NCBI GenBank assembly: GCA_030429105.1 | Contig: JAUIDE010000008.1 | Location: forward strand, 16,239-80,238 | Origin: Alphaproteobacteria bacterium | GTDB taxonomy: Bacteria; Pseudomonadota; Alphaproteobacteria; Rhodobacterales; Rhodobacteraceae | Direction of reading: 5' to 3' | Length of the DNA stretch: 64,000 nucleotides | Shown here: piece after piece, positions 53,390-61,812 of the stretch | Layout: every line of letters begins with the position of its first letter | How positions within the stretch are numbered: position 1 is the first letter of the stretch | Notes under the pieces: model-generated | What the model was told of the DNA's origin: nothing | Database searches by the model: none | The model's input: the letters and a program-made list of their open reading frames with translations, nothing else | Made by a program: the position numbers and the translations under genes

Positions 53390-54679
53390 TCACTCGCAGC
53401 TGCGCGGGGTGATGTTGTTCTCGGAGGCGTAGGCCATGCTGTCCGCCTCGATCAGCGGCTGCACCACCTCCTCGTCCGGCGTGTAGAAGTCGGAGACGAT
53501 GGTCCACTTCTGCGCCGCCGCGTCCCATTGCTGGATCGCCGCAAGGCCCGGCGCGCCGTGATCGGCGCAGGAGATCTTGATCGGCGCGGTGAAGCCCGGC
53601 AGCCCGAGCTCGGCCCAGCGCTCCGCCGTGATGTCGAGATTCTCCATCCCGTCGCGCATCATCGCCGGGGTGATCTGCGCGACGCCGTGGATTTCCTGCG
53701 CCTTGCGGATCGCCTCCGTCGTCACGATGGCGGAGAAGACGCCGCGGTTATAGAGCACCTCGCCGACCTTCGTGCCGTCGCCCGCCGCGTTCCCCTTGTC
53801 GTAGACATGCGTCTTGAGGTCCGCATAGAGCGGGAAGTCGCTCCCCGGGCTGTGCCAGGTGACGGCCTTGTAGCCGTTCGCGCCGTCGCCCGCCGGCTTC
53901 ACGTCCGCCTCGGAGCCCGACCACCAGACGCCGATGAAATTCTCCATCGGGAACTTGATGTTCGCGGCCTCCTGCACGGCGACCTGGTTCATCACGCCCC
54001 AGCCCCACATGAAGACGAAGTCGGGCCGCTCGCGCCGGATCTGGAGCCACTGGGATTTCTGCTCCTGCCCCGGATGGTCCACCGCGATCAGGTTGAGCGT
54101 GTAGCCGTGCTTCTTCGCGAGGTCCTCCAGCGTCCGGATCGGCTCCTTGCCGTAGGCGCTGTTGTGATAGACCAGCGTGATCTTCTTGCCCTCGAGCGAG
54201 CCGCCGGACTGGTCCATCGCATATTTCACGATGATCGAGGCCGCGTCCCAATATGTGCCGGGATAGTTGAACACCCATTCGAAGACCTTGCCGTTTGCGG
54301 CGGAGGTCCGGCCGTAGCCGATGGAATGGACGGGGATCTGGTCCACCGTCGCCTTGGGGATCAGCTGATAGGTGATGCCGGTCGACTGCGGGATGAAGAC
54401 GAGCGCGCCTTCGCCCTTCAGCGCCTCATAGCATTCGACGCCCTTCTCGGTGTTGTAGGCCGTCTCGCATTCCCGCTCGACGATCGGCACGCCGCCCACG
54501 CCGCCGTCGCGCGCGTTCAGGAGCCGGAGATAGTCGGAGAAGCCGTCCGCATAGGGGATGCCGCTCGGCGCATAGGGGCCGGTGCGGTAGTTCAGCGTGG
54601 GGATGACGAGGTCGGCGAGGGCCGGCGCGGCCGCCAGCATCGTCGCCGCCGCCATCGCGGTGAAAGCGCCCGTTTTCAT
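53390..54679 (-). CDS. Branched-chain amino acid/aromatic-acid-type substrate-binding protein
   Basis: A 429-residue periplasmic binding protein of the LivK-like family. A signal peptide (MAAATMLAAAPALA) is followed by a type I periplasmic fold (LNYRTGPYAPSGIPYADGFS, ITLVYHNSAYGKEPIRTLED, FMWGWGVMNQVAV, FIGVWWSGSEADV). Variants longer than about 400 residues paired with an acyl-CoA ligase usually take up carboxylic or aromatic acids rather than amino acids. ATG 54679 follows an AGGGAGGA ribosome site. It sits between livM and livF. Confidence 0.88.
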   Translation of the reverse strand: MKTGAFTAMAAATMLAAAPALADLVIPTLNYRTGPYAPSGIPYADGFSDYLRLLNARDGGVGGVPIVERECETAYNTEKGVECYEALKGEGALVFIPQSTGITYQLIPKATVDQIPVHSIGYGRTSAANGKVFEWVFNYPGTYWDAASIIVKYAMDQSGGSLEGKKITLVYHNSAYGKEPIRTLEDLAKKHGYTLNLIAVDHPGQEQKSQWLQIRRERPDFVFMWGWGVMNQVAVQEAANIKFPMENFIGVWWSGSEADVKPAGDGANGYKAVTWHSPGSDFPLYADLKTHVYDKGNAAGDGTKVGEVLYNRGVFSAIVTTEAIRKAQEIHGVAQITPAMMRDGMENLDITAERWAELGLPGFTAPIKISCADHGAPGLAAIQQWDAAAQKWTIVSDFYTPDEEVVQPLIEADSMAYASENNITPRSCE

Positions 54680-54755
54680 CTTGGTCAGTCCTCCCTGAGG
54701 GTTCACTTTGCATAGTCCGGCCCCGGCTGCCCCGGGGTCTCGCGGTCCGGCCATC

Positions 54756-55832
54756 CTAGTGCGGGAAGGGCCAGAGCCGAAGTTTTTCTTTGGCGAGCCG
54801 CCAGAGCTGCGCCAGCCCGTGCGGCTCCACGATCAGAAAGCCGACGATCAGCAGCCCGACGATCAGGAGCTGGAGATGCTGCGCGAGGTCCGAGGGCCAT
54901 CCGAGCGACCCCACCAGCGTGTTCTTCAGCAGCACCGGCAGCAGCACCATGAAGGCCGCGCCGACGAAAGAGCCGAAGATGGAGCCGAGCCCGCCGATGA
55001 TGATCATGAAGAGGACGAGGAAGGACTTGTCGATGTTGAACGCCTCCCCCACCTCCGCCGCGCCGAGATAGACGGAGAAGAAGAGCGCGCCCGCAAGCCC
55101 GACATAGAAGGAGGAGACGGCGAAGGCCGTCAGCTTCGCCTTCAGCGGATTGACGCCGATGATCTCCGCCGCGATGTCCATGTCGCGGATCGCCATCCAT
55201 TCCCGCCCGTTCCGCCCGCGCGTCAGGTTCCGCGCCACCCAGGCGAAGACAAAGACGAAGACGAGGCAGAAGAGATAGGTCGCCCAGGCCGGGCTCTCCG
55301 GCCCCGTCACCGCGACGCCGAAGATCGTCCGCTCCGGCGCCGTGATCTGCCCCGTGGCGGAATAGTTGTAGAACCACGGCACCTTGTTGAAGAGCCAGAC
55401 GAGGAAGAACTGCGCCGCAAGCGTCGCCACCGCGAGATAGAAGCCCTTGATCCGGAGCGAGGGCAGGCCGAAGAGCAGCCCCACGCAGGCCGTGATCCCG
55501 CCCGAAAGCAGGATGATGAAGAAGATGTTAAGGTCGGGGAAAGCCGTCATCAGCTTGTAGCAGGCGAAGGCCCCGCAGGCCATGAACCCGCCCGTGCCGA
55601 GGGAGACCTGCCCGCAATAGCCGGTGAGGATGTTCAGCCCGATCGCCGCCAGCGCATAGATCAGAAACGGCAGCAGGATCGCCTTTTCCCAGTAGTCGTT
55701 GATGATGAACGGCACGACGAGGAAGGCGAAGCCGATCACGAGGAAATAGCGCCAGCGGTCGAAGGCGATGGGAAAGGTCGCGGCGTCCGCCGGGTAGGAC
55801 GTCTTGAAGTCTCCGGCCTCGCGGTAGAACAT
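54756..55832 (-). CDS. livM: Branched-chain-type ABC transporter permease (LivM)
   Basis: A 358-residue permease with about nine TM helices. Family segments are YALAAIGLNILTGYCGQVSLG (across 40-60), GFYLAVATLAAQFF, EWMAIRDMDIAAEIIGVN and IIGGLGSIFGSFVGA. It is paired with LivH one base upstream. Confidence 0.93.
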   Translation of the reverse strand: MFYREAGDFKTSYPADAATFPIAFDRWRYFLVIGFAFLVVPFIINDYWEKAILLPFLIYALAAIGLNILTGYCGQVSLGTGGFMACGAFACYKLMTAFPDLNIFFIILLSGGITACVGLLFGLPSLRIKGFYLAVATLAAQFFLVWLFNKVPWFYNYSATGQITAPERTIFGVAVTGPESPAWATYLFCLVFVFVFAWVARNLTRGRNGREWMAIRDMDIAAEIIGVNPLKAKLTAFAVSSFYVGLAGALFFSVYLGAAEVGEAFNIDKSFLVLFMIIIGGLGSIFGSFVGAAFMVLLPVLLKNTLVGSLGWPSDLAQHLQLLIVGLLIVGFLIVEPHGLAQLWRLAKEKLRLWPFPH

Positions 55833-55833
55833 C

Positions 55834-56835
55834 TCACACCCTCTCGATGATCTTGTCGCCGAAGAGCCCCTGCGGGCGGAAGACGAGGAAGAGGAGCGCC
55901 AGCATGTAGGCGAACCAGTTCTCCGTCGCGCCGCCGATCATCGGGCCGATGGCGAACTCGAAGAGCTTCTCCCCCACCCCGATGATGAGCCCGCCGACGA
56001 TGGCGCCGGGGATCGAGGTGAAACCGCCAAGCATCAGGACGGGGAGCGCCTTCAGCGCGATGAGCGAGAGCGAAAACTGCACGCCCAGCTTCGCGCCCCA
56101 CATGATCCCCGCCACCAGCGCCACGAACCCCGCAATGGCCCAGACGATCACCCAGATCGCGCGGAGCGAGATGCCGACGGAGAGCGCCGCCTGATGATCG
56201 TCCGCAACCGCGCGGAGCGCACGGCCCGTCTTGGTGTATTGCGAGAAGAGCGTGAGGGCGACGACGAGCGCCACCGCGATCATCGTCGCCCAGACGTCCA
56301 GCACGTCGATATACATCCCGTAATAGTCGGAGCCCTCGGAGGCCCAGCCCGCCGTCTGCTCCTCCAGCCAGAAGGAGCCGCCCTGCGGCAGGCCGACATC
56401 GAGCTTCTTGATGTCGGCGCCCCACATCAGGTCCCCGAACCCCTCCATGAAGAAGGCGAGGCCGATGGTGGCCATGAAGAGGATGATCGGCTCCTGGTTC
56501 ACCAGATGCTTGAGGATGTAGCGCTCCACGAGGAAGGCGAAGAGGATCATCACCGCCATCGAGCCGAGAATGGCGAGGATCGAGGGCAGCTCCCAGCCGA
56601 AATGATGCAGCTGCGTCCCGAAGATCGCGTTGATGAGATGCGCGAAAGGCACCTGCCCCGTCTGCAACCCCACCAGAGTCAGCGCCGCGAAGAGCGCCAT
56701 CACGCCCTGCGCATAGTTGAAGATGCCCGAGGCCTTGAAGATCAGCACGAAGCCGAGCGCGACGAGCGAATACATTACCCCCGCCATCAGCCCGTTCAGG
56801 ATCACTTCCAGCGTGTTGAGAACGACGGGATCCAT
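55834..56835 (-). CDS. livH: Branched-chain-type ABC transporter permease (LivH)
   Basis: A 333-residue permease beginning MDPVVLNTLEVILNGLMAGV with later VALGFVLIFKASGIFNYAQG near 25, the LivH signature, and FVALVAGIMWG and VLMLGGFTSIPGAIVGG. I use ATG 56835, which overlaps the preceding stop (TGATG). A GTG at 56838 would add one residue. An insert of about 40 residues around 150-190 (KKLDVGLPQGGSFWLEEQTA) is longer than in E. coli LivH. Confidence 0.93.
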   Translation of the reverse strand: MDPVVLNTLEVILNGLMAGVMYSLVALGFVLIFKASGIFNYAQGVMALFAALTLVGLQTGQVPFAHLINAIFGTQLHHFGWELPSILAILGSMAVMILFAFLVERYILKHLVNQEPIILFMATIGLAFFMEGFGDLMWGADIKKLDVGLPQGGSFWLEEQTAGWASEGSDYYGMYIDVLDVWATMIAVALVVALTLFSQYTKTGRALRAVADDHQAALSVGISLRAIWVIVWAIAGFVALVAGIMWGAKLGVQFSLSLIALKALPVLMLGGFTSIPGAIVGGLIIGVGEKLFEFAIGPMIGGATENWFAYMLALLFLVFRPQGLFGDKIIERV

Positions 56836-57365
56836 CACTCGGCCTCGCTCATGGAGACGACCCCGGCGGAAACCCCGTGCTGGGCGTCATGGTAGGAGGA
56901 ATAGACGAGGCTGCGGCCCTGCCCGCTCGGGTCCTCGAGGAAGGCGCGGGCGTTGATCACCGCCTCGTCCGCCGCCTGCCCGACATAGTCGGGATAGGTC
57001 TCCTTCATCAGCCGCGCGAACCGCGCCGCCGTGAATTCGCGCGTGACGACGGCGCAGCGCTCGCTCTTCGCCGTCTCCTCGACGACGAGGATGAGCGCGC
57101 CCGAAGCGTCCCCCGGCGCGGCCCAATAGGCGAGCCTGCGCCCTTCGAGGTCGGCGTAGCCCGGCACGGTCGGGAAGCGCGCCGCGATTTCCGGCGCGGC
57201 GGGGGCCAGCCCCTCCGTCACCGGATGCAGCCCCGCCTGGATCGGCCGCGCGCAGCGTTCCTGGAACCAGCGGACGAACTCCGCCGCCACATCGTCGGCG
57301 GCGAGGGCGGGAGCCGCGACGAGGCCGAGCGCGCCCGCCAGCGCCGCGGAAAGACCCCTATTCAT
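56835..57365 (-). CDS. Secreted protein of unknown function inside the importer operon
   Basis: A 176-residue protein with a clear signal peptide (LAGALGLVAAPALAAD) and then a soluble domain with two cysteines (EERCARPI-like near 38 and SERCAVVT near 103) that could form a disulfide. I do not recognise the family. It overlaps livG by 8 bases and abuts livH, so it is co-expressed and probably acts in the periplasm with the transporter. Confidence 0.75.
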   Translation of the reverse strand: MNRGLSAALAGALGLVAAPALAADDVAAEFVRWFQERCARPIQAGLHPVTEGLAPAAPEIAARFPTVPGYADLEGRRLAYWAAPGDASGALILVVEETAKSERCAVVTREFTAARFARLMKETYPDYVGQAADEAVINARAFLEDPSGQGRSLVYSSYHDAQHGVSAGVVSMSEAE

Positions 57366-58176
57366 GCGGCACCCCCAGATAGGCGTCGATCACCGCCTGG
57401 TCGTTCCGCACCTCGTCCGGCGGCCCGTCCCCGATCTTGCGGCCATAGTCGAGCACCACCACGCGGTCGGAAATGTCCATCACCACGCCCATGTCGTGCT
57501 CGATGAGCGCGATGGTCGTCCCGAACTCGTCGTTCACGTCGAGGATGAAGCGGCTCATGTCCTCCTTCTCCTCCACGTTCATGCCCGCCATCGGCTCGTC
57601 GAGGAGGAGGAGCGAAGGCTCCGCCGCCAGCGCCCGCCCCAGCTCCACCCGCTTCTGGAGCCCGTAGGGCAGCCGCCCCACCGGCGTCTTGCGGATCGCC
57701 TGGATCTCGAGGAAGTCGATGATCCGCTCGACCGCCTCCCGATGCTCCGTCTCCTCCCGCTCCGCCGCGCCGAACCAGTAGGCCTGGCTGAACATCGAGG
57801 CCTTCATCTTCGTCAGCCTGCCGGACATGATGTTGTCCAGCGTCGACATGCCCTTGAAGAGCGCGATGTTCTGGAAGGTCCGGGCGATGCCCTGATGCGC
57901 GATCTGGTGCGGCTTCATCGGCCCGCGCTTCTGGCCGCGGAACCAGACCTCGCCCTCCTGCGGATGATAGAAGCCGTTGATGACGTTGAGCATGGAGGAT
58001 TTGCCGGCGCCGTTCGGCCCGATGATCGCCCGCACCTCGCCTTCCCGGATGTCGAAGGAAATGTCGGAAAGCGCGGTGACGCCGCCGAAGCGGAGCGTGA
58101 TGTTCTTCACCTCCATCACCGGCCCGCCGATCCGCCGCCCGTCCGGCGTCACGAAGCCCTGCCCCATGTCCTTCAC
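57358..58176 (-). CDS. livG: Branched-chain-type ABC transporter ATPase (LivG)
   Basis: A 272-residue ATPase. Walker A is GPNGAGKSSMLNVINGFY, then GIARTFQNIALFKGMSTLDN, Walker B LLLLDEPMAGMN, and VLDYGRKIGDGPPDEVRN near the end. The signature is LPYGLQKRVELGRAL, where the usual SGG is replaced by PYG, a substitution common in LivG proteins. The start is GTG 58176, overlapping the ligase stop (GTGA). Confidence 0.93.
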   Translation of the reverse strand: MKDMGQGFVTPDGRRIGGPVMEVKNITLRFGGVTALSDISFDIREGEVRAIIGPNGAGKSSMLNVINGFYHPQEGEVWFRGQKRGPMKPHQIAHQGIARTFQNIALFKGMSTLDNIMSGRLTKMKASMFSQAYWFGAAEREETEHREAVERIIDFLEIQAIRKTPVGRLPYGLQKRVELGRALAAEPSLLLLDEPMAGMNVEEKEDMSRFILDVNDEFGTTIALIEHDMGVVMDISDRVVVLDYGRKIGDGPPDEVRNDQAVIDAYLGVPHE

Positions 58177-60137
58177 GCCGCCGCCCTCCGCTGGGCGGAA
58201 ACGACCGCCGCATCCTCGATCCTCAGCGTCGCGCTGATCTTGCCCTTCCGCCCGTCCTCATAGGTCACTTCCGTTTCGGCGAAGACCTCCTTCGCCCCGG
58301 AATAGAGCGCCTCGATGATCGGCGCATAGCGGTCCGCGATGATCGTCCGCCGCACCTTCTGCGTCCGCGTCAGCTCGCCGTCATCGGCGTCGAGCTGCTT
58401 GTGGAGCACGACGAAGCGGTGGATCTGCCCGCCCGCCAGCATCGGGTCCTCCGCCAGCGAGCGGTTCACCGCCTCCACATGCGCCCGGATCGTCTCGTAG
58501 ACGCGCGGATGCTGCGCCAGCTCGGTATAGGAGGCGTAGGCGATGTTGTTCCGCTCCGCCCAGTTGCCGACAGAGCCGAGATCGATGTTGACGAAGGCGC
58601 AGCACATATCCCGCCCCGCGCCGAACACCACCGCCTCGAGGATGTCGGGGAAGAATTTCAGCTTGTTCTCGATGAACTTGGGCGCGAAGAGCGAGCCGTC
58701 CGCCATCTTCCCCACATCCTTGGCGCGGTCGATGATGCGAAGGTGGCCCGTCCCCTCCTCGATGAAGCCGGCGTCGCCGGTGGCGACCCAGCCCTCCGCA
58801 TCCTTGGTCTCGGCGGTCTTCTCGGGCTGCTTGTAATACTCGACGAAGACGCCCGGGGAGCGGTACCAGACCTCCCCTTTCTCGTCGATCCGGAGTTCCA
58901 CGCCAGGGCTCGGCACGCCGACCGTGTCCGCCCGCACCTCGCCATTCGGCTGCATGGTGATGAAGACGGAGGCTTCCGTCTGCCCGTAGAGCTGCTTCAG
59001 GTTCACGCCGAGCGCGCGGTAGAACTGGAAGATCTCGGGCCCGATCGCCTCGCCCGCCGTGTAGCCGAGCCGGACGCGGGACATGCCGAGCGTGTTCTTC
59101 AGCGGGCCATAGACCAGAAGATCGCCGAGCCGGTATTTCAGCCGGTCCATGAAGCCCACCGGCTTCCCGTCCAGAATGTCGGGGCCGACGCGCTTCGCAT
59201 GGTCCATGAAGGTGCGGAAGAGCCATTTCTTCAGCTTCCCCGCATCCTCCATCCGGATCGTCACGCTCGTCAGCAGATTCTCGAACACCCGCGGCGGCGC
59301 GAAGAAATAGGTCGGCCCGATCTCCTTGAGGTCGGAGAGCATCGTCTCCGCGCTTTCCGGGCAGGCGACGGAGAAGCCACAGACATAGGCCTGCCCCATC
59401 GAGAAGATGAAGTCGCCAACCCAGGCCATCGGCAGATAGGCGAGCACGCTGTCCGCGGCGCAAAGATCGTCGAAGACGGAGGAGGAGCGGGCTGCGGAGA
59501 GAATGTTGTCATGGCTCAGCACGACGCCCTTGGGCTTGCCCGTCGTGCCGGAGGTGTAGAGCATCACGCAGGTGTCGGCGCCCTTGGCGGAGGCGATCAG
59601 CGCGTCGAGTTCCTCCGCCCGGTCCGCCCCCGCGCGGCCGCGCGCCTGCACCTCGCCGAAGGCGTGGAGCCGCTCATGGTCATAGCGCCGGAGCCCGCGC
59701 GGCTCGACATAGATCATCCGTTCGAGCGCGGGCAGACGGTCCTTCACCGAAAGGAGCTTGTCGACCTGCTCCTGGTTCTCGACCACGGCGAAGCGGGCGC
59801 CGGCATGGTCGAGAACGTATTGCATCTCCTCGGCCACGCTGTCCTGATAGACGGGCACGGGCACCGCGCCGCACATCTGGCTCGCCGCCATCGCCCAGTA
59901 GAGCCGCGGCCGGTTCTCCCCCACGATCGCCACCCGGTCCCCGGGCGCGAGGCCGAGATTGAGGAGGCCGAGCGCGAAGGCGCGCGCCTCCTCCCGCACC
60001 TCGGCCCAGGTGAAGCTCTGCCAGATGCCGAACGCCTTTTCCCGGCTCGCCGGCAGGCCGGCGCGCGCGGTCGCGTTCCAGTCGAGGATTTTCGGCAGCG
60101 TATCGAGCGCCTCCGGCGGCGCGACATGGTCGCCCAA
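58173..60137 (-). CDS. AMP-forming acyl-CoA ligase (long-chain/aromatic-acid type)
   Basis: A 654-residue adenylate-forming ligase. The P-loop-like motif YTSGTTGKPKGVVLSHDN lies near 195, YGQTEASVFI near 390, and the hinge region WVATGDAGFIEEGTGHLRIIDRAKD near 475. It activates a carboxylic acid to its CoA ester. Co-transcription with a Liv-type importer suggests that it traps the imported acid as a CoA thioester. The start is a TTG at 60137 with GGGAGGG seven bases upstream. It is first in the operon, with an operator-like palindrome 36-56 bases upstream. Confidence 0.92.
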   Translation of the reverse strand: MGDHVAPPEALDTLPKILDWNATARAGLPASREKAFGIWQSFTWAEVREEARAFALGLLNLGLAPGDRVAIVGENRPRLYWAMAASQMCGAVPVPVYQDSVAEEMQYVLDHAGARFAVVENQEQVDKLLSVKDRLPALERMIYVEPRGLRRYDHERLHAFGEVQARGRAGADRAEELDALIASAKGADTCVMLYTSGTTGKPKGVVLSHDNILSAARSSSVFDDLCAADSVLAYLPMAWVGDFIFSMGQAYVCGFSVACPESAETMLSDLKEIGPTYFFAPPRVFENLLTSVTIRMEDAGKLKKWLFRTFMDHAKRVGPDILDGKPVGFMDRLKYRLGDLLVYGPLKNTLGMSRVRLGYTAGEAIGPEIFQFYRALGVNLKQLYGQTEASVFITMQPNGEVRADTVGVPSPGVELRIDEKGEVWYRSPGVFVEYYKQPEKTAETKDAEGWVATGDAGFIEEGTGHLRIIDRAKDVGKMADGSLFAPKFIENKLKFFPDILEAVVFGAGRDMCCAFVNIDLGSVGNWAERNNIAYASYTELAQHPRVYETIRAHVEAVNRSLAEDPMLAGGQIHRFVVLHKQLDADDGELTRTQKVRRTIIADRYAPIIEALYSGAKEVFAETEVTYEDGRKGKISATLRIEDAAVVSAQRRAAA

Positions 60138-60172
60138 GCTGAACCCTCCCTGTTCGCCCGTCGTTGCGGGCC

Positions 60173-60193
60173 CTCTGTCATTTTATGTCAGAG
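60173..60193 (-). promoter_or_regulatory. Operator-like palindrome upstream of the acyl-CoA ligase operon
   Basis: CTCTGTCAT-TTT-ATGTCAGAG on the plus strand is a 21-base inverted repeat with one mismatch pair. On the minus strand its centre contains TAAAAT, a good -10 candidate, so a repressor bound here would block transcription. The cognate regulator is not in the window. Confidence 0.5.
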
Positions 60194-60310
60194 CGGGCGG
60201 AAAGTGCGCAGCATTCTTGCCGCGGTCAAGCGCCGTAAGGGCGGATTTTCGAAATTCCGGAGGAAGCGTTACGGAACAAGCGCCTGTGACTTGCCACCCG
60301 TAACGCGAAA

Positions 60311-60334
60311 CGCGCGCCGGTCGCCCGGCGCGCG
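60311..60334 (-). terminator. Terminator of the hsp20 gene
   Basis: A perfect 10-bp stem CGCGCGCCGG/CCGGCGCGCG (60311-60320 and 60325-60334) with a 4-base loop, followed on the minus strand by TTTCGCGTT. It lies 27 bases past the hsp20 stop. Confidence 0.72.
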
Positions 60335-60361
60335 CAGAATCATCAGGCTTGTCGCCGCGGC

Positions 60362-60832
60362 TCAGGCGTCGGCGCGGCCCTTGCCCTTTCCTTCGATGGT
60401 CTTCATCCCACCGATCTCGATCTTCCGCGGCTTCAGCGCCTCCGGAACCTCGTGGACGAGGTCGATATGGAGAAGCCCGTTCTCCATGGTGGCGCCCGTG
60501 GCGCGGACATGGTCGGCGAGCTGGAAGCGGCGCTCGAAGCTCCGCTCTGCGATGCCGCGGTGGAGATAGACGGGGGCGTTCTCGCCCTGCTCCTGCGCCT
60601 TGCCGCCCTTGACGAACAGCACGCCCTCGCGCGCCTCGATGTCGAGGTCGCCCATGCCGAAACCGGCGACGGCGAGCGTGATGCGATAGGCGTTATCGCC
60701 CGTCTTCTCGATGTTGTAGGGCGGATAGGAAGGCTGCGCGCCCTCGGTCGTCAGCACCTGGTCGAGCAGGTTGGCGAAGCGGTCGAAGCCGACGGTGGAG
60801 CGATAGAGCGGGGAAAGGTCGAACGTGCGCAT
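60362..60832 (-). CDS. Hsp20/IbpA-type small heat-shock protein
   Basis: A 156-residue small heat-shock chaperone. It opens MRTFDLSPLYRSTVGFDRFANLLDQ like IbpA. The alpha-crystallin domain follows (YRITLAVAGFGMGDLDIEAREGVLFVKG across 48-75, ERSFERRFQLADHVRATGATMENGLLHIDL across 95-124), ending with an IEIGG-type tail. It holds unfolded proteins for refolding. AAGGAGG precedes the ATG. A heat-shock-type promoter lies about 100 bases upstream. Confidence 0.93.
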   Translation of the reverse strand: MRTFDLSPLYRSTVGFDRFANLLDQVLTTEGAQPSYPPYNIEKTGDNAYRITLAVAGFGMGDLDIEAREGVLFVKGGKAQEQGENAPVYLHRGIAERSFERRFQLADHVRATGATMENGLLHIDLVHEVPEALKPRKIEIGGMKTIEGKGKGRADA

Positions 60833-60931
60833 GTCAGTTGTCCTCCTTGGAGCGATCCTGATGCGGCGCCCCCTGCCGGGCGGCGCCTCCTTACGTTTCG
60901 CCGGGCCCCGTCCGGGCGCCCGACATCAGTG

Positions 60932-60960
60932 AGTTAGGAAGCCGAAAACCCCGCTTCAAG
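60932..60960 (-). promoter_or_regulatory. Candidate RpoH (sigma-32) promoter of hsp20
   Basis: On the minus strand CTTGAA (60960-60955), a 17-base spacer and CTAACT (60937-60932). CTTGAA matches the heat-shock -35 consensus, and the -10 is only partial. It would give a leader of about 90 bases. Position ahead of a small heat-shock gene supports it. Confidence 0.5.
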
Positions 60961-60989
60961 AGCGCCGCCACCGCCCCGCGCAACCGGCT

Positions 60990-61020
60990 CCCTCTCCCCG
61001 CCGGGGAGAGGGATGGGGAG
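60990..61020. repeat. Intergenic palindromic repeat (CCCTCTCCCC type)
   Basis: A perfect 10-bp stem CCCTCTCCCC/GGGGAGAGGG (60990-60999 and 61003-61012, loop GCC), followed by a second GGGGAG copy. This type of short palindrome is common between genes in GC-rich proteobacteria. Only one full copy is in the window, between hsp20 and the protease gene. Confidence 0.5.
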
Positions 61021-61097
61021 AGGGGCGCAGCCGCCCCTCGCCACGCCTGAAACAATCGATCACGACTTTTTTCTTTTAGAATCAGGGCTCCGAGGCC

Positions 61098-61113
61098 GAT
61101 AACCATGGTTATC
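61098..61113. repeat. Perfect 16-base palindrome GATAACCATGGTTATC
   Basis: It sits 16 bases past the protease stop, in an AT-rich patch just after a T-rich run (about 61066-61078). It could be an operator, a hairpin at the protease mRNA end, or a protein-binding site. Nothing nearby decides between these. Confidence 0.45.
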
Positions 61114-61128
61114 CGCCGAAATCGCCCC

Positions 61129-61812
61129 TCAATCCGCCGCCAGAACCGGCCCGAGCGCCGCGTCGAGCGCCACGGCGAAGGCGGCTTTCTCCCCGCGCCA
61201 TTGCCCCATCGCGGAGATGACGGCGACGATGCGCCACTCCCCGTCCACCCGCCGGAAGACCGGCGCGCCGGATACGCCCCAGGTCACGTCGCAATCCAGC
61301 ACCGCCACCGCGCCCCGCCGCGCGAGCACGCCGCAGGGCGATTGCAGGGAAGGGATTTCCGGCCGGTCCCGCGCATAGGAGAGGATCGTCACCTCGTCGC
61401 CCTTCTCGATCCCCGGGGCGATCCCGAAGGGCGCCGGCGCCAGCGGCTCCGCCAGCCGCACGAGCGCGAGATCGGCGGCGATCTCGTCCATCCCCGCCTC
61501 CGGGTCGAAGACGTAATCGGGGTGGATCACGAACCGCGCCGCCTTGGCGAAGCCCTGATGCTTCATCATCCGGTAGCCCGCGACGAAGGTCAGCCGCTCC
61601 GGCAGCCGCTTCACCCCGGTCCGCGGCGCATAGAGGCAATGCGCGGCGGTGACGACGAGATCGGGCGCGATCAGCGCGCCCGAACAGAACCCGCCGCCGA
61701 GATTGAGCCGCCCCGCCGCATTCCACGCCCCCTGCTCATGCGCGGGCAGCAGAGCCCGCCCCTCCGCCGCCGCGGCGAGAGGCAGGAGCAGGAGGAGCAG
61801 AACCCTCAGCAC
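61129..61812 (-). CDS. Secreted trypsin-like serine protease
   Basis: A 227-residue S1-family protease with a short signal peptide (LRVLLLLLLPLAAAA). The catalytic triad is visible: His58 in VVTAAHC, Asp114 in AADLALVRLA and Ser181 in TWGVSGAPVF. The usual GDSGGP is changed to GVSGAP, so the specificity pocket differs from trypsin, while Ser and the oxyanion glycine remain. Two Cys pairs are plausible (43/59 and 160/174). The start is GTG 61812, overlapping the glcF stop by 7 bases. It is an odd operon partner for glycolate oxidase. Confidence 0.85.
   Translation of the reverse strand: MLRVLLLLLLPLAAAAEGRALLPAHEQGAWNAAGRLNLGGGFCSGALIAPDLVVTAAHCLYAPRTGVKRLPERLTFVAGYRMMKHQGFAKAARFVIHPDYVFDPEAGMDEIAADLALVRLAEPLAPAPFGIAPGIEKGDEVTILSYARDRPEIPSLQSPCGVLARRGAVAVLDCDVTWGVSGAPVFRRVDGEWRIVAVISAMGQWRGEKAAFAVALDAALGPVLAAD

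Noticed and set aside
58401-60569. A plus-strand open frame of about 722 codons opposite the acyl-CoA ligase and part of hsp20.
   Set aside because: It is antisense to two well-supported genes and has no recognisable features.
60891-61106. A 71-codon minus-strand frame over the intergenic palindromic repeat.
   Set aside because: Its product contains a PLSPSLSPAGRG-like stretch, the typical translation of this repeat, and it has no ribosome site or homologue I know.
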